This document shows, piece by piece, positions 1-8,598 of a DNA stretch of 64,000 nt. The DNA is from Methylobacterium sp. WL1. GTDB taxonomy: Bacteria; Pseudomonadota; Alphaproteobacteria; Rhizobiales; Beijerinckiaceae. The stretch is taken from NCBI RefSeq assembly GCF_008000895.1, contig NZ_CP042823.1, forward strand, positions 3,128,001 through 3,192,000, written 5' to 3'. The notes below the pieces were generated by a model. It saw nothing but the letters and a program-made list of their open reading frames with translations. It was not told where the DNA came from and made no database searches. Position numbers and translations under genes: made by a program. Each line of letters begins with the position of its first letter. Position 1 is the stretch's first letter.

Positions 1-1
1 T

Positions 2-238
2 GCGGCGGATGGCTGGGCGCGGGATGAGAAGGGCCAGCCTTACCTGAAGGCGCGGGTGTCCGCGCCGCCGGTCGATGGCGCGGCCAACGCGGCGCTGGAA
101 AAGATGATCGCCAAAGCGCTGAAAATCGGCCGCAGTTCGGTCCGGATCGCTGCCGGCGATCAAAGCCGGCTCAAGATCCTGGAGATCGAAGGCATAGCCC
201 AGGCCGATCTCGATCGTATCTTCGGGGTGCCCGAGTAG
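2..238 (+). CDS. DUF167/YggU-family protein, 5' truncated by the window edge
   Basis: Only the C-terminal 78 residues are in the window; the frame is open from base 2, so the start lies upstream. The visible part carries the family hallmark APPVDGAANAAL followed by a conserved SRLK segment. The DUF167/YggU family is a small alpha/beta fold of about 100 residues with no settled biochemical function. In many alphaproteobacteria it sits near YggT-type membrane proteins, which cannot be checked here. It converges on the BKACE gene with a 39-base gap. Confidence 0.85.
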   Translation, partial: AADGWARDEKGQPYLKARVSAPPVDGAANAALEKMIAKALKIGRSSVRIAAGDQSRLKILEIEGIAQADLDRIFGVPE

Positions 239-277
239 GCGGCGGGCCGAGACCGTTCTGCCTCGGCCCGACCTGCC

Positions 278-1207
278 TCAGAACGCGACCTTGTCCCCGC
301 CCTTCAGCGACAGCATCTCGCGGGCCTCGTCGGGCGAGGCGATCTCCAGCCCCAGCCCCTCGATGATCGAGCGGACGCGGCGGACCTGGGCGGCGTTGGT
401 TTCCGCGAGCTTGCCGGGGCCGTCCCAGAGGCTGTCTTCCAGGCCGACGCGGACGTTGCCGCCCATTGCGGCCGCCATGGCGGCGATGTTCATCTGGTTG
501 CGGCCGGCGCCCAGCACCGACCAGCGGTACTGATCGCCGAAGAGCCGGTCGGCGGTGCGCTTCATGTGCATCACGTCGTCGGGATGCGCGCCAATGCCGC
601 CCTGCAGGCCGAACACGGTCTGGATGAACAGCGGCGCCTTCACCAGCCCGCGATCGAAGAAGTATTTGAGATTGTAGAGATGGGCCGTGTCGTAGCACTC
701 GAACTCGAACCGCGTGCCGTTCGGGCCGCAGGTGGTGAGGATGTGCTCGATCTGGCCGAACGTGTTGCGGAAGATGATGTCCTTGTTGCCGAGGTAATCC
801 CGCTCCCACTGGTGCTTCAGGTCCTTGAAGCGGTCGAGCATGCCGAACAGGCCGAAATTCATCGAGCCGAGGTTGAGCGACGCGACCTCCGGCTGGAAGG
901 TCGCGGCTGGGCGGACCCGCTCCTCGATCGACATGGTCGGCGCGCCGCCGGTGGTGATGTTCACGACGCAGCCCGAGCGCTGCTTGATCACCGGCAGGAA
1001 CTTGGCGAAGGCCTCCGGCGACTGGTCGGGCTGACCGGTCTCGGGGTTGCGGGCGTGCAGGTGGATGATCGCCGCCCCGGCTTCGGCAGCGCCGATCGCA
1101 GCGTCGGCGATCTCCTCCGGCGTCACCGGCAGGTGCGGCGACATGCTGGGCGTGTGGATCGCGCCGGTGACGGCGCAGGTGATGATGACTTTCCGCTGTG
1201 AGGCCAT
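278..1207 (-). CDS. Beta-keto acid cleavage enzyme (BKACE / 3-keto-5-aminohexanoate cleavage family)
   Basis: A 309-residue TIM-barrel protein of normal family length. BKACE enzymes condense a beta-keto acid with acetyl-CoA, giving acetoacetate and a new acyl-CoA; substrates vary widely within the family. The zinc-site HLH motif is His49/His51, and the conserved VRVGLED block places the third ligand at Glu257 and the acidic residue at Asp258. The glutamate that binds the substrate amine in the lysine-fermentation enzyme (Kce) is not obvious in the TGAIHTP segment, so Kce activity itself is unlikely. The start two bases after the dehydrogenase stop is chosen; longer readings only run into that gene. 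The neighbouring lambda-crystallin-type dehydrogenase probably makes its beta-keto substrate. The real substrate is unknown. Confidence 0.9.
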   Translation of the reverse strand: MASQRKVIITCAVTGAIHTPSMSPHLPVTPEEIADAAIGAAEAGAAIIHLHARNPETGQPDQSPEAFAKFLPVIKQRSGCVVNITTGGAPTMSIEERVRPAATFQPEVASLNLGSMNFGLFGMLDRFKDLKHQWERDYLGNKDIIFRNTFGQIEHILTTCGPNGTRFEFECYDTAHLYNLKYFFDRGLVKAPLFIQTVFGLQGGIGAHPDDVMHMKRTADRLFGDQYRWSVLGAGRNQMNIAAMAAAMGGNVRVGLEDSLWDGPGKLAETNAAQVRRVRSIIEGLGLEIASPDEAREMLSLKGGDKVAF

Positions 1208-1209
1208 GC

Positions 1210-2133
1210 TCAGTCCTTTTGTGAAAGCTTGTGGGCCCGCAGGGCGGCCAGCCGCGCGTCGCGGCGATTCATGCGGGCGGGCAGATCCGCGGGCTCTCGC
1301 CAGTTCGCCAGGATCGCCTGGGTGGCCGGTGCCTCGTAAACGCTCGGGGGCGCCGGGTCGGCTGCGAGACTCTTGTAGAATCCGGTGTAGCGCGCGCAGT
1401 AATCGGCGATGCCGCCAGGGGCGTTGAGTTCGATCGTCTCGAACGGCCCCATGAAGCTCCAGCGCAGGCCGAGCCCGTCCGCAACGGTCTTGTCGAGATC
1501 CTGCGGGGTCACGTAGCCCTCCGAAGCCAGGCGGAACGCCTCCGCCAGCAATGCGCCCTGGAGCCGGTTGAGGATGAAGCCCTCGATCTCCTTCAGGACG
1601 GTGATCGGCACCTGTCCGATTCTCTCGTAGGTCGCCCGGGCGCGCTCCAGCACCGCGGCATCCGTCCACGGAGCGCCGGAGATCTCCACCAGCGGAATCA
1701 GGTGCGGCGGGTTCACGGGATGGCCGATCAGGCACCGCCCCCGTCCGGGAAGCCCCTCGGTGAACAGCGAGCAGCGGATCGCCGAGGATGAGGAGGCGAT
1801 GATCGCGTCCGGTGGCGCCAGGGCGTCGAGTTCCGCGAACAGGGCCTGCTTCACATCGAGCCGTTCCGGCCCATTCTCCTGAACGAAACCGACGCCGTCG
1901 AGGCAGGCGCCCAGGCCGTTCGGGGCTCGGATACGGGAGGACGCCGCCTCTGGATCGGGGCACAGCCCGTTCTCGGAGAGCGTCCGCAGGCCTGCGGCGC
2001 AGAGCGGGATCGCGGCCTCGGCGACTCTGTCCGCGGTATCGAACAGGCGCACGTTCCAACCCGCGCGGGCGAAGATCATCGCCCAGGCCCGGCCGATCAG
2101 GCCGGCGCCGACGATCGCGACGCTCTCGGTCAT
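1210..2133 (-). CDS. 3-hydroxyacyl-CoA/3-hydroxyacid dehydrogenase, lambda-crystallin (CRYL1) type
   Basis: This 307-residue protein has a Rossmann GAGLIG motif at residues 9-14, the SSSS segment at 114-117 and the catalytic GHPVNPP block with His138. The C-terminal domain carries RWSFMGPFETIELNA, which marks the lambda-crystallin/L-gulonate 3-dehydrogenase/carnitine dehydrogenase branch rather than fatty-acid FadB. Members oxidise a free beta-hydroxy acid to the beta-keto acid with NAD. Its ATG overlaps the stop of the upstream transporter gene by four bases, and the BKACE gene begins two bases after its stop. The three are therefore very likely cotranscribed and the product passed to BKACE. 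Substrate specificity is not readable from sequence. Confidence 0.88.
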   Translation of the reverse strand: MTESVAIVGAGLIGRAWAMIFARAGWNVRLFDTADRVAEAAIPLCAAGLRTLSENGLCPDPEAASSRIRAPNGLGACLDGVGFVQENGPERLDVKQALFAELDALAPPDAIIASSSSAIRCSLFTEGLPGRGRCLIGHPVNPPHLIPLVEISGAPWTDAAVLERARATYERIGQVPITVLKEIEGFILNRLQGALLAEAFRLASEGYVTPQDLDKTVADGLGLRWSFMGPFETIELNAPGGIADYCARYTGFYKSLAADPAPPSVYEAPATQAILANWREPADLPARMNRRDARLAALRAHKLSQKD

Positions 2134-4688
2134 AGCCACAGCACCTTCCGTCTCAGATCCTGGTCCTCGCGCAACAGGCGCGACTCGCCGGTCCACTGCA
2201 CGCTGCCGCGCTCCAGCGCGACGGTCCGGTCCGAGAGGGCCAGCGCGAGGTCGAGGTGGTGGTCCACCAGGATGATCGCGATCTCCCGGCGCAGCCGGTC
2301 GAACGCCTCGAACAGTTCCTCGGTCACCGCCGGCGACAGGCCCTCGAAGGGCTCGTCGAGCAGGAGGAGGCGCGTGTCGCCGGAGAGCGCCCGCGCCACC
2401 GCCACCATCTGCTGCTCGCCGCCGGACAGGCGTGCGGCGTCGACGGTCCAGCGTTGCTTGAGCCGGGGGAAGAACTCCAGGACCTTGTCCTCGTCCCAAT
2501 GGATACCCGCGCCGGTGAGGCGCCGCAGCCGGCCCAGACCCAGATTCTCGGCGACGCTCATTCCGGCGAACAGCGCGCGGCCCTGCGGCACGTAGCCGAT
2601 GCCGAGCCGGGCGATCCGGTCCGGCGTGAGCCCGGCGATGTCCTTCTCGCCGAGGACGATCCGGCCGGCGGCCGGGGGTGCCGTGCCGATCAGCGTCTTC
2701 AGCAGGGTCGACTTGCCGGCGCCGTTGCGGCCAAGCAGGGCCACCACCTCGCCCTTGTGCACCGTCAGGTCCACGCCGTTGAGGATGTGCGACTTGCCGT
2801 AAAAGGTGTCGACACCCGCCATCGTCAGCAGCGTCTCGGACGCGGCGGCGCTGGCACGCGGCTTCGCCGCGATCGCCTCCGTCCCGGAGCCGAGGTAGAC
2901 CGCCTGCACCCGCGCGTCGTCCCGGGCATCGGCCACGGAACCGTCCACCAGCACCGCGCCGTCCGCCATCACGGAGACCCGGTCGGCGAGGCGGAACACC
3001 CGGTCGATGTCGTGTTCGACGAGCAGCACCGGGATGTCGGCGGAGAGCGCCTTGATCAGGTCGCCGACGCGCTCGCGCTCGGCCGCGGCCAGCCCGGCGA
3101 GCGGCTCGTCCAGCAGCAGGACCCGCGGACGCGTGGCGAGCGCCAGGCCCATGTCGAGGAGCCGCTGCCCTCCGTAGGAGAGGCTGCCGGCCTCCGCCTG
3201 CTCGATCCCGGCGAGCCCGGTCCAGCGCAGCAGCTCGGCCGTGTCGTCGGCGATCTCCCGCAGGCGGAGCGCGTCGCGCCACGGGTTCATGTGAGCCGGG
3301 TGGCGGGCCTGGACGGCGAGCCTGATGTTCTCCTCAACCGACAGGCCGGGGAATAGGTTGGTGATCTGGAACGAGCGGCCGAGGCCGGCCCGGGTGATCG
3401 CGTGGGGCTCGAGCCCGGCGATCTCCCGGCCGTCGAGGAGGATCCGCCCGGAATTCGGCCGGAACATCCCGGAGAGCAGGTTGAACGCCGTGGTCTTGCC
3501 GGCGCCGTTCGGGCCGATCAGGGCGTGCAGCGTCCGGTCGGCCACCGCGAAGGACACGCCGCGCACGGCGGCGACCGGTCCGAAGCTCTTGCGGATATCC
3601 TCCGCGACCAGGACCGCCCCGTCGGAACGCCCCTCGGCGATGAACCGGGCGGGGACGCGGCCCGAGGCACCGGCGCGGCGGGCCGACATCGCGGCGCCCT
3701 CCCCCGGCACGCGACGGAACGGGCGCATCAGCCGGGCCGCGATCCCCACGAGCCCATCCGGCGAAAACACGATGAAGGCGACGAACAGCAGCCCGAAATA
3801 CAGCAGCCAGTCGCTGGTGTAGATCGACAGGAACTCTCGGAACAGGATGTAGAACAGGGCCCCGAGGGCAGGCCCCAGGAACGAGCGCATCCCGCCGATT
3901 ACCACCATGGCGAGCAGTTCGCCCGAGAACGCGATGGAGATCGGGTCGGCCGAAGTGAAGCGGTGGCTGTAGGCGGACAGCGCGCCCGCCAGCCCGGTGA
4001 TCGACGCCGAGATCACGAAGGCCGCGAGCTTGTAACGGTTGGTGGCGTAGCCGAGGAAGCCGGCGCGCTGCTCGTTCTCGCGGATCGCCACCAGCACCGT
4101 TCCCATCGGCGAGCGCCGGAAGCGCCAGAGCGCGACGAGAACCAGGAAGGCGATGCCGGAGACCGCGGCGTAGTAGGCGCCGGGCTGCTGCAGCACCGCC
4201 CAGCGGTGCAGGTTGCCGATGCCATTCTCGCCGCCGGTGAGGTCCGTCCAGCGGAACGCGATGGCGTACAGCATCGCGGTGAACGCGAGCGTCAGCAGGG
4301 AGAAGTAGACACCGCGCCGCCGCAGGATCAGGGCGCCGCCGGCGAGCGCCGCGACACCGGTGATCGCCAGCGCTCCGAACAGCGGCAGGGCCATGTCGCC
4401 CGGCGCTAGGCGGGTCTGCAGGATCGCCACCGCATAGGCGCCGAGCCCGAACCACGCCCCGTGGCCGAAGGAGACGAGGCCGGTCCAGCCGACCAAGATG
4501 TTGAGGCCGAGCACGGCGAGGGCAAAGATCACCACGTCGGTGGCGGTGATCAGTGTCAGGCCGATCGCGTCGAGGGCAAACGGCAGGACGATCAGGGCGG
4601 CGAGCGCCGCCCAGAGCTGGCGGCTCTCGCGCAGGATCAGGCCGCGCTGAGGGATGGCGAGCGGCAGCGGTTCGGCGGTTCCGGACAT
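2130..4688 (-). CDS. Branched-chain-type ABC transporter, fused permease LivM + ATPases LivG + LivF
   Basis: One open frame of 852 codons encodes three normally separate Liv subunits. Residues 1 to about 330 are the multi-spanning LivM permease with the GWTGLVSFGHGAWFGLGAY core. A LivG ATPase follows with Walker A GPNGAGKTT (about 392-400), signature LSYGGQR and Walker B LLLDEP. After a roughly 20-residue Ala-rich linker comes LivF, with Walker A GRNGAGKST, signature LSGGEQQ and LLLDEP. No stop separates the parts. In-frame Met334 (base 3689) is preceded by GGGGGAGGG with a seven-base spacer, so LivG-LivF may also be made from an internal start. The transporter would import a hydroxy acid or amino-acid-like substrate for the two enzymes encoded downstream. 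Confidence 0.9.
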   Translation of the reverse strand: MSGTAEPLPLAIPQRGLILRESRQLWAALAALIVLPFALDAIGLTLITATDVVIFALAVLGLNILVGWTGLVSFGHGAWFGLGAYAVAILQTRLAPGDMALPLFGALAITGVAALAGGALILRRRGVYFSLLTLAFTAMLYAIAFRWTDLTGGENGIGNLHRWAVLQQPGAYYAAVSGIAFLVLVALWRFRRSPMGTVLVAIRENEQRAGFLGYATNRYKLAAFVISASITGLAGALSAYSHRFTSADPISIAFSGELLAMVVIGGMRSFLGPALGALFYILFREFLSIYTSDWLLYFGLLFVAFIVFSPDGLVGIAARLMRPFRRVPGEGAAMSARRAGASGRVPARFIAEGRSDGAVLVAEDIRKSFGPVAAVRGVSFAVADRTLHALIGPNGAGKTTAFNLLSGMFRPNSGRILLDGREIAGLEPHAITRAGLGRSFQITNLFPGLSVEENIRLAVQARHPAHMNPWRDALRLREIADDTAELLRWTGLAGIEQAEAGSLSYGGQRLLDMGLALATRPRVLLLDEPLAGLAAAERERVGDLIKALSADIPVLLVEHDIDRVFRLADRVSVMADGAVLVDGSVADARDDARVQAVYLGSGTEAIAAKPRASAAASETLLTMAGVDTFYGKSHILNGVDLTVHKGEVVALLGRNGAGKSTLLKTLIGTAPPAAGRIVLGEKDIAGLTPDRIARLGIGYVPQGRALFAGMSVAENLGLGRLRRLTGAGIHWDEDKVLEFFPRLKQRWTVDAARLSGGEQQMVAVARALSGDTRLLLLDEPFEGLSPAVTEELFEAFDRLRREIAIILVDHHLDLALALSDRTVALERGSVQWTGESRLLREDQDLRRKVLWL

Positions 4689-4702
4689 GGGGCTGTTCCC
4701 GC

Positions 4703-5578
4703 TCACTCGAATCGGGCGATCTGCTCGCCGAACAGGCCGCGCGGGCGCAGCAGCAGGACGAGCACCATGAGACCGTAGACGGCTGCCTCGGTCGCGGGCG
4801 GGTAGGCATAGGCGGTGAGCCCCCGGACCACGCCGACGATCAGGGCGGCCAGCACCACACCCCAGAACGAGCCGAGCCCGCCGATCACCACCACCACGAA
4901 CGCGAAGGTGAGGATCTCGGCGCCCATCGCGGGGTGAACCCCGGTCACCGGCGCCATCATGGTCCCGGCGAGCGCCGCCAGCCCGACGGCGATCGTCACC
5001 ACCGCGCTCATGTACGGCCGAAGCGAGATGCCGAGTGCCGCGACCATGTCGGGGTTCTGGACGCCGGCCCGGACCACGCGGCCGAAGCTGGTGCGGGTCA
5101 GGAGCAGCCACAGGCCGCCGACGCAGGCGAGCGCCACCACCAGGATGGAGAGCCGGTAGCGCGAGTAGATCAGGTCGCCGATGAACACCTGGCCCCGCAG
5201 CCAACCCGGGATTCCGTAGGGCAGCGGGGCCGCCCCGAAGGCCATGCGCAGGGCCTGCTCGGCCACCATGGCGAGGCCGAAGGTCAAGAGCAGGCCGAGG
5301 GTCGGGTCGCCCCTGTAGAAGCGCCGGAGCAGGAACCGCTCGATCACGAGGCCGAGAACGGCCACCAGCAGCGGCGAGGCGACGAGCGCTCCGCCGAAGC
5401 CGATCGTCGGGGTCAGCACCACGGTCAGGTAGGCGCCGATGGCGTAGAATGCGCCGTGTGCGAGGTTGACGATCCCGCCGAGGCTGAAGATCAGCGACAG
5501 GCCCAGCGCGATCAGCAGGTACTGGACGCCGATCAGCAGGCCGTTGAGCACCTGCTCGAGGATGAAGACGAGCTGCAT
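4703..5578 (-). CDS. livH: Branched-chain-type ABC transporter permease LivH
   Basis: A 291-residue, strongly hydrophobic protein of the LivH family. It starts with the typical MQLVFILEQVLNGLLIGVQY helix and has the conserved SLGGIVNLAHGAFYAIGAY loop and, near the end, the GGLGSFWG segment. It pairs with the LivM half of the downstream fusion to form the inner-membrane channel. It sits 7 bases after livK and 14 bases before the fused livMGF gene, so all are one operon. Homology assigns the transporter class but not the substrate. Confidence 0.93.
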   Translation of the reverse strand: MQLVFILEQVLNGLLIGVQYLLIALGLSLIFSLGGIVNLAHGAFYAIGAYLTVVLTPTIGFGGALVASPLLVAVLGLVIERFLLRRFYRGDPTLGLLLTFGLAMVAEQALRMAFGAAPLPYGIPGWLRGQVFIGDLIYSRYRLSILVVALACVGGLWLLLTRTSFGRVVRAGVQNPDMVAALGISLRPYMSAVVTIAVGLAALAGTMMAPVTGVHPAMGAEILTFAFVVVVIGGLGSFWGVVLAALIVGVVRGLTAYAYPPATEAAVYGLMVLVLLLRPRGLFGEQIARFE

Positions 5579-5585
5579 GGCCGCC

Positions 5586-6845
5586 TCACGCCGGGAAGGT
5601 GCAGGCGTTCTCGTCGCGGGTGGTGGCGAGCACCTCCAGGCTTTCGCCGGAACCGGGCAGCGGCCCGGTCGCCGTGAAGATGTCGTAGGGGTTCTTCACC
5701 TGGTCCGCCGGAAGCGCGGTGATCGCGTACATCTCCTGCATCAGCTCGTGGTCCCAGGGACGGAAATAGCCCTCCCGGGTCTTGGCGATGTCGAAGGTCG
5801 CACCCTTCTCCAGGTATTCCACGATCTTGGTGGAATCGGTCGACTTCAGCGCGTTCATGGATTGGGCGACGATCTTCATCGCCGTGTAGTCGCCCCAACC
5901 CTGGTTCTCCGGCGGCTTCTTGTACTTCGCCCGGAACGCCGCCACGAATTTCTGGGCCGAGGGCGAGTCGATCCGGTGGTGCCACACCACCGGCCAGGTG
6001 CCGAGGAAGTTGCCGGGGCCGGCGCCCCAGGCCAACGCCGTATCGAAGCCGAAGCCGGCGACCGGAAATGGCAATCCGAACTCGCTGTACTGCTTGAGGA
6101 AATTGGTGATCTGCGCGCCCGCGAGGTTGCAAATCACGAGGTCCGGCCGGCTCTGGCGCAGCTTGAGCAGGAACGGCGAGAAGTCGGTGAGTTCGGTGGG
6201 GATCAGGTCCTCGCCCGCAAGCGTCGCCTCGTTCGCGGTGAAGAACTTCTTGGCCTGCTTGAGGAGGTCGTGACCGAACGCGTAGTCGGCGGTCAGCGCG
6301 TAGACCTTCTTGCCCTTGATCAGGCCCTTCTCCACCAGCGCCCGGCCCGCCGCGCGGACCATCATGGTGTTCTGCGCCTCCACGTGGAACAGGTAGCGCT
6401 TGCAGTCGGAACCGCGCAGCGCGTCCGAGTTCGCGCCGGTGTTGATGAAAAGCACCTTCTCGCGCTGCGCCACCTGGCTGATCGCCAGAGCCGAGGCGGA
6501 GTTGATCTCGCCGACCAGGCAGGCGACGCGGTCGCGCTGGACCATGCGCTCGGCCTTGGCCGACGCGGTCTGCGGATTGACGCTGTCTTCGGCCAGCAGC
6601 TCGACCTTCCGGCCGGCGATGCCGCCGGCGGCGTTGATCTCCTCGACGGCGAGCTGCGCGGCCTGAACGGCGAACTCGCCCAGGGGCCCGAGGAAGCCGG
6701 TACGGGGGGTCAGGTGGCCGATCCGGACCACGTCCGCCTGCCCCTGGGACAAGGCCGGGCTGGCGAGCGCCGGTGCGATGAGAGCCGCGCCGCCGGCTCG
6801 CAGCAGGCCGCGGCGAGAGAGAGAATCCCCGAACCGATCCGTCAT
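5586..6845 (-). CDS. Branched-chain-type ABC transporter substrate-binding protein (LivK-like), Tat signal
   Basis: This 419-residue periplasmic binding protein of type I fold has an N-terminal SRRGLLRAGGAAL segment followed by ALASPALSQG, a twin-arginine (Tat) signal with a likely cleavage site near residue 34. The mature part begins with VVRIGHLTPRTG and contains INAAGGIAGRKVELL, both typical of LivJ/LivK proteins. A GGGAGCGG ribosome-binding site precedes the ATG. It is the first gene of a minus-strand operon that continues through livH, livMGF, the CRYL1-like dehydrogenase and BKACE. The ligand is probably the pathway substrate (inference). Its upstream region is shared with a divergent GntR gene. 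Confidence 0.92.
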   Translation of the reverse strand: MTDRFGDSLSRRGLLRAGGAALIAPALASPALSQGQADVVRIGHLTPRTGFLGPLGEFAVQAAQLAVEEINAAGGIAGRKVELLAEDSVNPQTASAKAERMVQRDRVACLVGEINSASALAISQVAQREKVLFINTGANSDALRGSDCKRYLFHVEAQNTMMVRAAGRALVEKGLIKGKKVYALTADYAFGHDLLKQAKKFFTANEATLAGEDLIPTELTDFSPFLLKLRQSRPDLVICNLAGAQITNFLKQYSEFGLPFPVAGFGFDTALAWGAGPGNFLGTWPVVWHHRIDSPSAQKFVAAFRAKYKKPPENQGWGDYTAMKIVAQSMNALKSTDSTKIVEYLEKGATFDIAKTREGYFRPWDHELMQEMYAITALPADQVKNPYDIFTATGPLPGSGESLEVLATTRDENACTFPA

Positions 6846-6911
6846 CGTTCCGCTCCCGTGCGTTTCCTCCAGCCGGGCATTCTTGATGGGCTCTGACGGC
6901 CCTCACCCAAA

Positions 6912-6928
6912 CTGTGATCACAGATCAC
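6912..6928. promoter_or_regulatory. Candidate GntR operator in the divergent livK/gntR region
   Basis: Two overlapping symmetric motifs lie here: the perfect 12-bp palindrome CTGTGATCACAG (6912-6923) and the inverted repeat GTGATC-ACA-GATCAC (6914-6928). They sit about 65 bases upstream of livK and 37 bases upstream of the GntR start, so one dimeric regulator could control both directions. Assignment to the adjacent GntR protein is by position only. Confidence 0.5.
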
Positions 6929-6964
6929 TAGCGCGATAGTGCCAGATCCGTCTAGTGTCGGCAC

Positions 6965-7666
6965 ATGAGTTCCATGTCGGCCCTGGCCGAATTACCCCAG
7001 CTCGAGCGGCGCACCCTCGCCGACACCGCGTACGAGGCCCTATCGGACCTGCTTGCGTCCGGCCGACTCGCTCCCGGCGACCGGTTGTCCCTGCGCCAGA
7101 GCGCGGCGGCGCTCGGCGTCTCCGTGATGCCGGTGCGCGAGGCGGTGAGCCGCCTCGTCGCCGACGGCGTCCTGGAGGTGGCCCCGACCCGGGCGATCCG
7201 GGTGCCGATCATGACGGCGCAGGATTTCCAGGCGCTGGCCGAGACCCGCATGGCCGTCGAGGGCATGGCCGCGGCGCGCGCCGCGGAGCGCCGGAGCGAA
7301 CCGGAACTCGGCGCGATCCGACGGGCCGAGGCGGCGTTCCGCCGGGAGGCCGCATCCGCGCAGCCGGACAGCACCCTGGCCGTCCGGCTCAACCGCGACC
7401 TGCACTTCGCGATCTACGCGGCCTGCGGACTGGAGCCTCTGCACGCGATCATCGCCCGGCTGTGGCTGAAGGCCGGCCCGGTCATCAACCTGGACCTGCG
7501 CGCACATCCGGAACGGCTGCTCCAGGGGTTCGCCCTGCGCCGGCATGCCGAGGCGCTGGCGGCGATCGAGGCGCGGGACGGTGCCGCTGCCGCCGCCGCC
7601 CTGGCCGCGGACATTCGCGAGGCGGCCGACTTCATCCTATCCCGCGGAGGGCTGCGGGACGCATAG
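6965..7666 (+). CDS. GntR-family transcriptional regulator, FCD subfamily (first)
   Basis: A 233-residue regulator with an N-terminal winged helix-turn-helix (LRQSAAALGVSVMPVREAVSRL, about residues 40-65) and a helical FCD ligand-binding domain from about residue 85. FCD proteins usually sense small organic acids and repress nearby catabolic genes. It is divergent from the livK operon and is followed after 73 bases by two SDR genes, so it probably controls both transcripts. The start is not secure: ATG at 6965 and ATG at 6974 are both possible and neither has a clear ribosome-binding site. Confidence 0.88.
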   Translation: MSSMSALAELPQLERRTLADTAYEALSDLLASGRLAPGDRLSLRQSAAALGVSVMPVREAVSRLVADGVLEVAPTRAIRVPIMTAQDFQALAETRMAVEGMAAARAAERRSEPELGAIRRAEAAFRREAASAQPDSTLAVRLNRDLHFAIYAACGLEPLHAIIARLWLKAGPVINLDLRAHPERLLQGFALRRHAEALAAIEARDGAAAAAALAADIREAADFILSRGGLRDA

Positions 7667-7739
7667 TTTTGGTGCGCATCGGCTTCATCCAAAAGGCGAC
7701 GAACGCCTCTGAAGCGATGCCTGGACGGGAGGAACGACC

Positions 7740-8507
7740 ATGGATCTCGGAATCGCCGGCCTGCGCGTGCTCGTGACCGCGGGCGCCGCTGGAATCGGAC
7801 GCGGCATCGTCGACGCCTTCCTCGAGGAAGGCGCGCGGGTCTTCGCCTGCGACATCGACCAGGAGGCCCTGGCCGCCCTTCCCGGGGCGGTCGGGCGCTG
7901 CCGGACCGACGTCGCCGACCGGGACGCGGTCGGCACCATGATGGCGGCAGCGGTCGAGCATCTCGGCGGCCTCGACGTGCTCGTCAACAACGCCGGCATC
8001 GCCGGGCCGACCGGGCGTGTCGAGGAGATCGCCCCGGAGGAATGGGACCGCTGCCTGACGGTCTGCCTGACCAGCCAGTTCAACTGCGCGCGCCTTGCGG
8101 TGCCCCACCTGCGCGCGAGCAGCAACGGCTCGATCGTCAACCTGTCATCGGCGGCCGGAAAGTTCGGCTTCGGCCTGCGCAGCCCCTACGCGGCGGCGAA
8201 ATGGGGCGTGATCGGCTTCACCAAGTCCCTCGCGATCGAGCTGGGCGAGGCGGGCATCCGGGTGAACGCGATCCTACCCGGGCTGGTGGCCGGCGACCGG
8301 CAGCGCCGGGTCCTCGAGGCCAAGGCGCAGCAGCAGGGCACGAGCTTTGCCGAGATGGAGGCGCGCGCCTTCTCGTTCGTGTCGGTGAAGGACTACGTCA
8401 CGGCCCGGCAGCTCGCCGACCAGATCCTGCTGCTGTGCTCGCCGCGGGGCCAGACGATCTCCGGGCAGGCGATCGCCATCGACGGCGACACGCGGATGTT
8501 GTCCTGA
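7740..8507 (+). CDS. Short-chain dehydrogenase/reductase (first of two)
   Basis: A classical 255-residue SDR. The NAD(P)-binding motif AGAAGIG is at residues 14-20, NNAG at 83-86, the catalytic serine at 136/137, and Tyr150 with Lys154 in the YAAAK motif. The C-terminus ends with the usual SGQAIAIDGD segment. GGGAGGA seven bases before the ATG supports the start. It lies between the GntR gene and a second SDR in what looks like a sugar-acid or hydroxy-acid catabolic operon. Position suggests it oxidises the first or an intermediate alcohol, but the substrate cannot be assigned. Confidence 0.9.
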   Translation: MDLGIAGLRVLVTAGAAGIGRGIVDAFLEEGARVFACDIDQEALAALPGAVGRCRTDVADRDAVGTMMAAAVEHLGGLDVLVNNAGIAGPTGRVEEIAPEEWDRCLTVCLTSQFNCARLAVPHLRASSNGSIVNLSSAAGKFGFGLRSPYAAAKWGVIGFTKSLAIELGEAGIRVNAILPGLVAGDRQRRVLEAKAQQQGTSFAEMEARAFSFVSVKDYVTARQLADQILLLCSPRGQTISGQAIAIDGDTRMLS

Positions 8508-8598
8508 ACCCCTGCGGCACGGGTTACGCCGCGGATCGGATCACGGCAGATTGGCGAACAGGCGGCACCACGACCGCGCGATCGGGAGGAACGGGCGC

